Assembly: GCF_001891165.1 (NCBI RefSeq)
Contig: NZ_LKKW01000012.1
Location: 1 to 36,809, forward strand
Source of the DNA: Streptobacillus ratti
GTDB taxonomy: Bacteria > Fusobacteriota > Fusobacteriia > Fusobacteriales > Leptotrichiaceae
Direction: 5' to 3'
Length of the DNA stretch: 36,809 bases
The notes beneath the pieces were generated by a model that was not told the origin of the DNA, did not search any database, and was given only the letters and a program-made list of their open reading frames with translations. The translations under genes were made by a program, and so were the position numbers. Of the stretch, positions 8,216 through 15,102 are shown in pieces (position 1 is the first letter of the stretch; the number at the start of each line of letters is the position of its first letter).

Positions 8216-8584
8216 ATGAATAATTTTGGTAGAATTGAAATATCTCCAAGTGTGATAAGCGATATAGTTTTAGAAAGTGTTTCAGAGGTTGATGGAGTCG
8301 TAGGAATTTCTGATAAAACAAGTAAAACTCAAGGTATAAATATGTTAAAAAATTTAACTAAATTAGGAAATGTTAAATTTATAGATGTAGAATTAGGTGA
8401 AACAGAATGTGTAATAGATTTAGGAATAGTTGTAGAATTTGGTAAAAATATAGTTGAAGTTGTTAAAACATTCCAAGAAATTATTAAAACAAATGTTGAA
8501 AAATTAACAGAAATAAGAGTAAATGAAGTAAATGTTAATGTAACTAATATAGTGAAAGTAAATAAGGAGGAAGCAAATGTTTAG
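8216..8584 (+). CDS. Asp23/Gls24 family envelope stress protein
   Basis: A 122-residue acidic protein with the family pattern: GRIEISPSVISDIV near the start, VDGVVGI, and a C-terminal half with repeated Val-rich strands (INVNVTNIV-like). In Firmicutes, Asp23 is a membrane-associated protein tethered by AmaP and linked to cell-wall stress. The next gene is an AmaP-like anchor that overlaps this one by 8 nt, which fits exactly. The AGGAGG ribosome site is strong. It is followed by nusB, a neighbourhood also common in Firmicutes (asp23-nusB). Its role in a diderm is not established. Confidence 0.88.
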   Translation: MNNFGRIEISPSVISDIVLESVSEVDGVVGISDKTSKTQGINMLKNLTKLGNVKFIDVELGETECVIDLGIVVEFGKNIVEVVKTFQEIIKTNVEKLTEIRVNEVNVNVTNIVKVNKEEANV

Positions 8585-9167
8585 ATTTTTATCAAGTTTA
8601 ATTAAGGTATTAGTTTTATTAAGTTTACCAATTTTAGGATTTATGACTATTTCAGATACATTTTTTGATACAGTATATTTTAATGAAGTAATACCATATA
8701 TAGAATATTTAAGATTTGTTGGATTTTTAGCTATAGGATATTTAATAATTTTATTATTATCTCTATTAGAAAAATTATTTAAAAAACCTAAAGCAGTGAA
8801 ATCTCAAGGTAAAAACGGGAAAATAGAAGTAGATTTAAATACAATTAATGAAATATCTAAGGTATTTTTAGAACAAAAACCTTTAATTAAAACAGCTAAA
8901 GTAGTTTCTTATTCATATTTTTCAAAGATATTAATTAGTGTAAATGTTGAAACATATAATATAGAAAACTTAAATGATAGATTATCAGTTATACAAAATG
9001 AGTTGAAAGAATACATAGTTCTTATGACAGGAGTAGTAGTTAAAGATGTAAGTCTTAAAATTGTTAAGATAAATCAAGAAAAAATATTTGACACAGTTAC
9101 TGTAGAAGATGTATCTTTAAGTGAATTAACAGATGAAGAAATAGTTGAAACAACACCAGAATTTTAG
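8577..9167 (+). CDS. amaP: AmaP-like membrane anchor for the Asp23-family protein
   Basis: A 196-residue protein with two N-terminal membrane helices (about 7-26 and 44-66), a basic segment (FKKPKAVK), then a soluble alpha/beta domain (about 75-180) resembling Asp23 itself. This is the AmaP architecture: an N-terminal hairpin that holds Asp23 oligomers on the inner face of the cytoplasmic membrane. The start overlaps the asp23-family stop by 8 nt, implying translational coupling. The extreme C-terminus is acidic (about 180-196). The function is inferred from this architecture and the neighbour. Confidence 0.78.
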   Translation: MFRFLSSLIKVLVLLSLPILGFMTISDTFFDTVYFNEVIPYIEYLRFVGFLAIGYLIILLLSLLEKLFKKPKAVKSQGKNGKIEVDLNTINEISKVFLEQKPLIKTAKVVSYSYFSKILISVNVETYNIENLNDRLSVIQNELKEYIVLMTGVVVKDVSLKIVKINQEKIFDTVTVEDVSLSELTDEEIVETTPEF

Positions 9168-9180
9168 ATTGGAGATAGGA

Positions 9181-9582
9181 ATGACCCAAAGGGAAATAAG
9201 AGATGAAATTTTCAAAATATTATTTGAGCATGAAGTAGTTAATTCTGATATTATATTAAGAAAAAATGAAGTGCTTGAAACTTTAAAAATTAGTAATGCT
9301 AAAAGAGAATTTTTAGAAAATTATTTAAATAATTTTATGTTAAATGAAACTGAAATAATAGAAAAGGTAAAAGAAAAGATAAAAGGTTGGACTTTTTCAA
9401 GACTGGCAACACCAGAAAAAGTAATACTTAAAATGGCTTTTTTTGAAATATTATTTGAAAAAGTAGGTCATGAAATAGTGATAAATGAAGCCGTAGAATT
9501 ATCTAAAATATATGGAGATGAAAAAACTAAAACTTTTATAAACGGTATTTTAGCAGATTTAATTAAAAGTATAGAAAAATAA
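9181..9582 (+). CDS. nusB: Transcription antitermination factor NusB
   Basis: A 133-residue all-helical protein: TQREIRDEIFKILFEHE at the start, KIKGWTFSRL in the middle, and the conserved C-terminal INEAVELSKIYGDEKTKTFINGIL. NusB with S10 binds boxA RNA and supports antitermination on rRNA operons. An upstream in-frame ATG at 9145 lies inside amaP; the ATG at 9181 is preceded by GGAG at 9171-9174 and gives the normal NusB start, so I chose it. It is the last gene of the asp23-amaP-nusB group; no clear terminator hairpin follows. Confidence 0.9.
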   Translation: MTQREIRDEIFKILFEHEVVNSDIILRKNEVLETLKISNAKREFLENYLNNFMLNETEIIEKVKEKIKGWTFSRLATPEKVILKMAFFEILFEKVGHEIVINEAVELSKIYGDEKTKTFINGILADLIKSIEK

Positions 9583-9624
9583 AAGGGTTTTGTGAAATAA
9601 ATGATAAATATTATGTAGGATTTG

Positions 9625-9639
9625 TGTAGATATACTACA
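9625..9639. promoter_or_regulatory. Short inverted repeat upstream of the ABC exporter
   Basis: TGTAG (9625-9629), five bases, CTACA (9635-9639), in the 147-nt gap before the exporter genes. The arms are perfect but short. It could be an operator for an unlinked regulator (GntR/YtrA-type operators have TGT...ACA arms), or chance. No strong promoter was seen in the gap; a TATAAT at 9681-9686 lacks a good -35. Confidence 0.25.
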
Positions 9640-9729
9640 AGGCTCAGGAGTATTTAAATGATGCTATACATTTTAATAAATATAATCGGTTATGAGAATA
9701 ATTTGATAGAATAAAGGAGAAATATAGTT

Positions 9730-10377
9730 ATGAAAATCAATAATTTATTAGTTAAAAAGAGTAACATAGAGATATTGAAAATAGATAGCCTTGATATTGA
9801 TGTTTCAAAAAGTATAGCTATATTTGGAGAAAATTGTGCAGGAAAAACTACATTTATAAAATGTATATTAGGTATTGAAGATTATAATGGGAGCATATCT
9901 GATTTGATGAGCAATAATCAAATACAGGTTTTGCTACAAAATAATAATTACCCACCTTATGCTAAGGTTAAAGACATAATTAGATTGGTATTAGATAAAC
10001 AAGAATTGTCATGTTTGTCTGAATTATTTAGAATTTTCAACTTTGAACATAATTTGAATAAAAAAATAGGCTCGTTAAGTGGTGGAGAATTGCAAAAATT
10101 GAATTTAATTTTAATATTCTCAAAACCTCATAAATTATTAATTGTAGATGAGATAACTACAGGATTAGATTATTCTACAAGAATGAAATTATTAGAATAT
10201 CTAAAAAATCATATAGATAAAATGGGTATAGGATTAATTATTGTTTCACATTATTTAGAAGAAATTAAATACTTGTGTGATGAAGTTATAGTTTTAGAAA
10301 AAGGGAAAGTATCTAAACAATTAAATACTGAAGATTTCTTGAAAAATTTTATCAAGGAGGGGAAAAATTATGTTTAA
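9730..10377 (+). CDS. ABC transporter ATP-binding protein (ABC-2 exporter class)
   Basis: A 215-residue nucleotide-binding subunit. The Walker A is GENCAGKT (33-40), with Cys in place of the usual Ser/Gly but the Lys and Thr intact. The Q-loop is LQNNN near 80, the signature LSGGE is at 116-120, Walker B ends in D140-E141, and the switch His lies in VSHYLEE. It pairs with the membrane subunit that follows with an 8-nt overlap. ATP hydrolysis drives export of an unknown substrate; this class includes drug, lipid and peptide exporters. The AAAGGAG ribosome site lies at 9713-9719. No regulator or immunity gene is adjacent. Confidence 0.88.
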   Translation: MKINNLLVKKSNIEILKIDSLDIDVSKSIAIFGENCAGKTTFIKCILGIEDYNGSISDLMSNNQIQVLLQNNNYPPYAKVKDIIRLVLDKQELSCLSELFRIFNFEHNLNKKIGSLSGGELQKLNLILIFSKPHKLLIVDEITTGLDYSTRMKLLEYLKNHIDKMGIGLIIVSHYLEEIKYLCDEVIVLEKGKVSKQLNTEDFLKNFIKEGKNYV

Positions 10378-11110
10378 TAGACCAATTCAAGTAATTATTA
10401 TTGAATTACGGAATTTGCAGAAAACTATTTTAGGATTATTTTTTTCTTTTATTTTTCCTCTTATTACAATGTATTTTATAATTAATTCATTACCATTAGA
10501 ATACCAAAAAATGGCTATTCAGGAATATTTCCCTGTATCACTAGCATTAGGTATAACACCTTTAGCGTTACTAACATTCCCAGCTAGTATTTCAAAAGAA
10601 TATGAAAGTGGTGTGTTTTTGAGATACAAACTATTTGATATATCACTACCCATGGTATTTATATCTAAAATTGTGCTATATTTTTTATTAATGCTACTTC
10701 AAATAATCATAATTAGCCTTTTTGCTATTATGACATTTGGTTTAGAATTTCCAAGTTTTGAAGTTACATTCATGTTTTTTACATTGTATATATTAGCTTC
10801 ATTACCTATGTTTTTAATAGGAACTATCATTACAATTATTACTAAAAATAATATGATGGTACAATCTATTGGACTTACAATTATGTTTATTTTTTTAATA
10901 CTTTCTAATGCAATGATGCCAGTTAAGAATTTACCAGAGATTATAGAGAGTTTTAAATTTGTAATTCCAACAAATGATATAATACAACAGTTAGGTTCAT
11001 ACTGGAGAGGTATTGATATAGATAAAGTATATTTTCTAATAAAATATCTAGTTTATACAGTATTACTTGTTATTATTATGAAAATAAGTATAAGAAAAGC
11101 AAAATTATAA
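10370..11110 (+). CDS. ABC-2 type transporter permease
   Basis: A 246-residue membrane protein with about six helices: near 20-40, 55-75, 95-125, 135-160, 165-185 and 222-240. The arrangement, including the loop ISKEYESGVFLRYK after the second helix, is typical of the ABC-2/YadH-type exporter subunit. It overlaps the ATPase gene by 8 nt (GGAGGGG ribosome site inside the ATPase reading frame) and ends just before a terminator, so the two form a complete minimal exporter. The substrate cannot be read from the sequence. Confidence 0.85.
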   Translation: MFNRPIQVIIIELRNLQKTILGLFFSFIFPLITMYFIINSLPLEYQKMAIQEYFPVSLALGITPLALLTFPASISKEYESGVFLRYKLFDISLPMVFISKIVLYFLLMLLQIIIISLFAIMTFGLEFPSFEVTFMFFTLYILASLPMFLIGTIITIITKNNMMVQSIGLTIMFIFLILSNAMMPVKNLPEIIESFKFVIPTNDIIQQLGSYWRGIDIDKVYFLIKYLVYTVLLVIIMKISIRKAKL

Positions 11111-11127
11111 TCAAATATAAAAAGAAG

Positions 11128-11168
11128 AGGTGATTCAAGAAATTTTTTAAATTCTTAATCACCTTTTT
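11128..11168. terminator. Terminator between convergent genes
   Basis: AGGTGATT (11128-11135) pairs with AATCACCT (11157-11164); after a single bulged C, AAGAA (11137-11141) pairs with TTCTT (11152-11156). T residues follow on the plus strand (11164-11168) and an A-rich stretch precedes it, so it may act in both directions for the exporter and the minus-strand gene ending at 11172. Confidence 0.85.
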
Positions 11169-11171
11169 GTA

Positions 11172-11685
11172 TTAACTTAATTTTTTTAAAAAATTAAAGA
11201 AGTTTTGACTACTTAATTGAGATAGGAAATTTATTTTTCTTTCCATTCCATTTTCATATTTAATTAATACTTTTTTATTCTCTATTTCAACATCTGAAAT
11301 GTTTTCTATATTTATTTTTAAGAAACCTAAAATTAATATTTTATCATCATAATATATAGTTCCTTGATTAACAAAAATTGTTCCTAGTAAAAATATGGAA
11401 AAACCTATCTCAATAGATTTAATTTCTTTAAAATACATACCAAATAATAATCCTAAAATTGATAGGAAATAGAAACTATAAAGAAAAATTTCACTGTAGT
11501 CATTTTTCTTAGACTTCATAGAATGTCTTATCTTAAAAAATTCCAAATACAATAAGTATATATTAATAATTAATACTAATGAAGCCAAAAATGTCTAATT
11601 TATTTTTACCATTTAAAGTATATAGAAAATATATTGGCACTAAATTTAAAAGATAATACAACATGTTTATCTTTGCTTTTTTCAT
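11172..11685 (-). pseudogene. Small polytopic membrane protein, reading frame split by a homopolymer indel
   Basis: A reading frame starts at ATG 11685 behind GGAGG (11696-11700), encodes MKKAKINMLYYLLNLVPIYF and onward, and stops at 11563 after 40 residues. The remainder is open in the adjacent frame from a TTG at 11588 to 11172 (138 residues). Removing one T from the five-T run (11587-11591 on the minus strand) joins them into a continuous protein of about 171 residues, with four membrane segments and a C-terminal beta-rich domain resembling bacterial PH-like domains (about 105-165). I do not recognise the family. Options are a genuine frameshift mutation, a slippery phase switch, a sequencing indel, or an independent TTG start. 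Confidence 0.6.
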
Positions 11686-11717
11686 AAAATGCTTCCCTCC
11701 TTAATATTTATACTAAA

Positions 11718-11747
11718 ATCATATCATATATATTGTTAATATGTAAA
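11718..11747 (-). promoter_or_regulatory. Probable promoter of the split membrane-protein gene
   Basis: On the minus strand, TTTACA (11742-11747), 18 bp, TATGAT (11718-11723). The TATGAT is part of a doubled TATGATATGAT. The GGAGG ribosome site at 11696-11700 and ATG at 11685 follow. Confidence 0.45.
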
Positions 11748-11796
11748 CTATATATTTAATAATATTATTGATAATATAAATGATTGTTAAAATTTT

Positions 11797-12426
11797 TTAT
11801 TTTCCTTTTTTAATATCTACTATAGTATTAGTATCCATATATAAACATTTATCACAAATCTTCTCTATGATATCTTTCTCATGACTTATTATAATAAGCC
11901 CTATATTTCTCTCTTTTACAATCTTAAGAAAATTTTTCCATATAAATTCCTGTGTAACACCATCTAACATGGTTGTCATCTCGTCAGCTATTAAATATTT
12001 TACCTTTGGATTAAAAGCTCTAACAATAGAAAATCTTTGTAATTCTCCACCAGATAGTTCTATAGGATACCTATTTAACCATTCATCTTTAATTCCAAAA
12101 AGTTCTAATAATTCCTGGTCTGGTTCATAACTTTCATTAAGTATATCTTTCATTTGCCATAATGGATTCATTATTTTTTCTGGGTGCTGATAAATTAACT
12201 GTACTTCTCTAAAAGAATTATCTTGATAAGCCCTATCATCTATAATAACTTCACCACATGTTGGATTTTGAAAATCTGATAACACCTTAGCTAGACTTGT
12301 TTTACCACAACCACTATAACCAAAAATTCCAAGAATTTCTCCTTGTTTAAGTTCAAAATTTAAATCTTTAAATATCCATTTATCTTTTTCATAGCAAAAG
12401 CCTAAATCTTTAACTTTTAATGACAT
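11797..12426 (-). CDS. Nickel/peptide-type ABC importer ATP-binding protein, second ATPase (NikE/OppF-like)
   Basis: A 209-residue ATPase with Walker A GYSGCGKTS (36-44), Q-loop IYQHPEKIMNPLW, signature LSGGE (124-128), Walker B near 145 (LIADEMTT) and switch His in IISHEKD. The short form, with FREVQLIYQHPE and the early C-terminus, resembles NikE and the second ATPase of metal-opine importers more than the long OppF, which carries an Fe-S tail. It is the last gene of the five-gene minus-strand operon, overlapping its partner by one base. With the NikD-like subunit it would form the asymmetric ATPase pair powering import. Confidence 0.85.
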   Translation of the reverse strand: MSLKVKDLGFCYEKDKWIFKDLNFELKQGEILGIFGYSGCGKTSLAKVLSDFQNPTCGEVIIDDRAYQDNSFREVQLIYQHPEKIMNPLWQMKDILNESYEPDQELLELFGIKDEWLNRYPIELSGGELQRFSIVRAFNPKVKYLIADEMTTMLDGVTQEFIWKNFLKIVKERNIGLIIISHEKDIIEKICDKCLYMDTNTIVDIKKGK

Positions 12427-13223
12427 TATTTAACCTCCAAAAACTTATTTTGAGGTAATGAATTCCATAATTTTTTTGAATATTCTTCTTTTAAATTTTC
12501 ACCATTACCACTAAAGAATGTACTTGGAACTGTTTCAATTGTTTCTCCATCTTTAAAAACAGTAATTCTATCTGCTATTTTTATGGCAGAAATTATATCA
12601 TGTGTAATAAGTATTACACTAATTCCAGAATTTGCAAAATCTCTTAATTGTTTTAAAACTTTATCTAGTACAGCTTGATGTATACCTGGAGTTGGCTCAT
12701 CAGCTATTATAAGTTCGGTATTATCTTTTATACTTGTTGCAAATAAAACTCTTCTTAACATTCCACCAGATAATTGATAGGGATATAATTCTCCATCTTC
12801 TTTATTTAATTCAAATTGTTCAAATAATTTTTCTTGTAATTTTGTTTTTTCTTCACAACTTATATTTCTTAATCCAATCTTTATTTGATTTTTAACTTTC
12901 ATTGATGGATCTAAATAATTTACTGATTGTGGAATAAAAGCTATCTTTTCACCCCTGTATTCTTTTATCTTTTCCTTGTTTAAAATTTCATTGTTATATA
13001 AAATTTTTCCATTTATAGTGGCATTAGGAGGTAATATATCCATAATTGCATGAGCTAATAAACTCTTACCTGATCCACTTGCACCTACAATGGCTAATAT
13101 TTCACCTTTTTTTATTTCAATATTTAAATCTTTAATGGGTGTAGTAGTAAATTTTTTTAATCCTCTACCATATTGTTCAAAAGAAATAGATAAATTTTCT
13201 ACTTTTAACAATGTTTCTTTCAT
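12426..13223 (-). CDS. Nickel/peptide-type ABC importer ATP-binding protein, first ATPase (NikD/OppD-like)
   Basis: A 265-residue ATPase. Walker A is GASGSGKS (47-54), followed by IMDILPPNATINGKI, a stretch typical of OppD/DppD/NikD. The Q-loop is IPQSVNYLDPSMKV, the signature is LSGGMLRR, Walker B is LIIADEPTPG and the switch His lies in LITHDI. In this class the first ATPase pairs with a second, here the next gene. The start is 11 nt after the OppC-like permease. It ends shortly after the core, without the long C-terminal extension and Cys cluster of OppD, which again fits the shorter nickel-type proteins. Confidence 0.87.
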   Translation of the reverse strand: MKETLLKVENLSISFEQYGRGLKKFTTTPIKDLNIEIKKGEILAIVGASGSGKSLLAHAIMDILPPNATINGKILYNNEILNKEKIKEYRGEKIAFIPQSVNYLDPSMKVKNQIKIGLRNISCEEKTKLQEKLFEQFELNKEDGELYPYQLSGGMLRRVLFATSIKDNTELIIADEPTPGIHQAVLDKVLKQLRDFANSGISVILITHDIISAIKIADRITVFKDGETIETVPSTFFSGNGENLKEEYSKKLWNSLPQNKFLEVK

Positions 13224-13234
13224 TTTCCCTCCTA

Positions 13235-14056
13235 TTATAAGTATCTTGTTTGAGGATTATTTAAAATCCTTAATGATTCCCCTATATTATCAAAGCATTT
13301 TACTAATAATATTAATGAAATTCCTGGCAGAACAACTAACCACCAATTTCCAAGTGAAATATGTTTAGCAGCCTCTGATAGAATTATTCCTATAGATGGT
13401 TGTTGAACTGATAGTCCAAAACCTAAAAATGTCATAGATGCTTCATGTAATATGATATGTGGGAACAATAATACAAAACCTATGAAAATTTGAGGGAATA
13501 TTATAGGTAAAATATGTTTTTTAATAATAAATAATTTACTTTTACCCATATTTTTTGAAAGTAAAATATATTCTGAATTTTTAATGCTATAAACTTCATT
13601 TCTAATTACCCTTGTTAATGCAGGCCAATGAGTTATAGCTGTGGCAATAATAATACCTTTAGCACCTTTTCCAACAGAAAAAGATATTAAAATCATGAAA
13701 ATAATGTGTGGCATACCTATAAATAAATCTACAAACCACATTATTATTAAATCAATTTTTTTATTACTTGTAGCTGATATTATTCCTAGAGTAACAGCTA
13801 TACTTACACTTATTGTTGCACCTAATATTCCTATTAATAAAGAAAAGTTTAAACCTTTTATAGTTCTAACAAACATATTTCTCCCTAAAGAGTCTGTTCC
13901 AAATATGAAATTACGTGTAGGAGGTAAATTTCTTATAACATGATTTGTTTTTAATCCTTCATCGCTTAAAGCTATATTTAATATTAATATAAGAGCTATT
14001 ATAAATATAGAAAATGCGATTGACATAACTACTTTTATTCTTGCATCTAATTTCAT
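13235..14056 (-). CDS. Nickel/peptide-type ABC importer permease (NikC/OppC-like)
   Basis: A 273-residue inner-membrane permease. An N-terminal helix (about 10-28) is followed by a periplasmic loop with the family pattern FIFGTDSLGRNMFVRTI, then five further helices. The coupling motif lies in ILLSKNMGKSKLFIIKKHILP, the EAA-like loop that contacts the ATPases. The C-terminus LRILNNPQTRYL is standard for OppC/NikC. It lies 1 nt after the OppB-like permease stop with a ribosome site inside that gene, so the two should be made in equal amounts. Confidence 0.88.
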   Translation of the reverse strand: MKLDARIKVVMSIAFSIFIIALILILNIALSDEGLKTNHVIRNLPPTRNFIFGTDSLGRNMFVRTIKGLNFSLLIGILGATISVSIAVTLGIISATSNKKIDLIIMWFVDLFIGMPHIIFMILISFSVGKGAKGIIIATAITHWPALTRVIRNEVYSIKNSEYILLSKNMGKSKLFIIKKHILPIIFPQIFIGFVLLFPHIILHEASMTFLGFGLSVQQPSIGIILSEAAKHISLGNWWLVVLPGISLILLVKCFDNIGESLRILNNPQTRYL

Positions 14057-14057
14057 T

Positions 14058-15032
14058 TTACCTCCTTAAATTTGGCATTAAAATCTTATTTAATATATCA
14101 GATAACATATTACCTAAAAATACAAATACTGCTCCAATAATAACAATTGCTAAAAGAAGAGGACTATCTCCCTTTAAGCCAGCCTGTGTTAATGTAGAAC
14201 CAAGTCCAGAATATGAAAATACTTGTTCAGCCAGTACAGAACCACCAAATAGTTCTCCAAAGTATGAAAAGTGTAATGTTATTGCTGGTGTTATTGCATT
14301 TCTTATACAATGATTTTTAAATATTTCAAAATCATTTTCACCCCTTGCTTTTGCAAAAGTTACATATTCACTATTTAATACATCTATCATCTTTTCTCTT
14401 GTATGTAGTGTAACATTTGCAATCCCAAGTATACTTAATGTGAATGCTGGAAGTATTAAATGCCTTATTTTTTCAATGAAAGAAACTTCAGTACTTATAA
14501 CCCCTATAGGAGAAGATAATCCTATTGGGAACCACTTTAATTGTGCAGAAAATATAAGTAGAAATATAAGTCCCATCCAAAAAGTAGGTACACTTGCTTG
14601 TATAAATGAAAATATTTTTATAATTTTATCGAATATTTTACCTAATTTAAATGCAGAAAGAGTACCTAAAATAAACCCTATAACTCCTGATAAGACCCAT
14701 GATATACCCATTAGAGCAAATGAAGCCATTGCTCTGTTACGAACAATTTCTATAACGGGCTTACTATATATTAATGAATTTCCCCAATTTCCTGTTATAA
14801 AATTTTTAAGCCATATGAAATATTGAGTAAATATAGATTTATTTAATCCATAATATTCAGCTATTTTATCATATTGCTCTTTTGTTAAACTCACGTCATA
14901 ATCAACACTTGCTAATACAGGATCTACTGGTGAATATTTAAGTAAAATAAAAGAAAGAATAGAAACTCCAAAAAGTAAAAATATTAATCGTAAAAGTTTT
15001 TTAAAAATAAAAACTATATATTTTTTATTCAT
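14058..15032 (-). CDS. Nickel/peptide-type ABC importer permease (NikB/OppB-like)
   Basis: A 324-residue permease with six membrane helices. Family marks are FGVSILSFILLKYSPVDP at the first helix, the periplasmic YYGLNKSIFTQYFIWLKNF region, ASVPTFWMGL, the EAA-like loop around YVTFAKARGENDFEIFKNH, and the C-terminal VFVFLGNMLSDILNKIL. It forms the translocation pore with the NikC-like protein. The ribosome site is AAGGAG just upstream. It is separated from the binding-protein gene by a strong hairpin (15049-15092), which probably lowers its expression relative to the binding protein. Confidence 0.88.
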   Translation of the reverse strand: MNKKYIVFIFKKLLRLIFLLFGVSILSFILLKYSPVDPVLASVDYDVSLTKEQYDKIAEYYGLNKSIFTQYFIWLKNFITGNWGNSLIYSKPVIEIVRNRAMASFALMGISWVLSGVIGFILGTLSAFKLGKIFDKIIKIFSFIQASVPTFWMGLIFLLIFSAQLKWFPIGLSSPIGVISTEVSFIEKIRHLILPAFTLSILGIANVTLHTREKMIDVLNSEYVTFAKARGENDFEIFKNHCIRNAITPAITLHFSYFGELFGGSVLAEQVFSYSGLGSTLTQAGLKGDSPLLLAIVIIGAVFVFLGNMLSDILNKILMPNLRR

Positions 15033-15048
15033 TTATTTTCTCCTTGAA

Positions 15049-15092
15049 AAAGTTGATTTATCTTAAAATTAACTTTAAAATAAACCAACTTT
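15049..15092 (-). terminator. Intercistronic hairpin after the binding-protein gene, attenuator-like
   Basis: The arms 15049-15067 and 15074-15092 pair over 19 bp with only two G-T wobbles and a 6-nt loop. On the minus strand the stem is followed by five T residues, then the ribosome site of the NikB-like gene. Such hairpins between a binding protein and its permeases commonly stabilise the upstream mRNA or partly terminate transcription, giving excess binding protein. Confidence 0.75.
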
Positions 15093-15102
15093 TATTTTTC
15101 TT

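Noticed and set aside
9700-9712. TAGAAT as a -10 for the ABC exporter genes
   Set aside because: The start point would fall at or after the ribosome site (9713-9719), and there is no matching -35.
9652-9713. An 18-residue frame (MMLYILINIIGYENNLIE) with a CAGGAG site before the ABC exporter, a possible exported peptide
   Set aside because: Too short to judge; no leader-peptide motif, no processing gene and no comparison available.
13090-15000. Several plus-strand frames opposite the importer genes
   Set aside because: They are antisense to well-conserved permease and ATPase genes and lack ribosome sites and family features.
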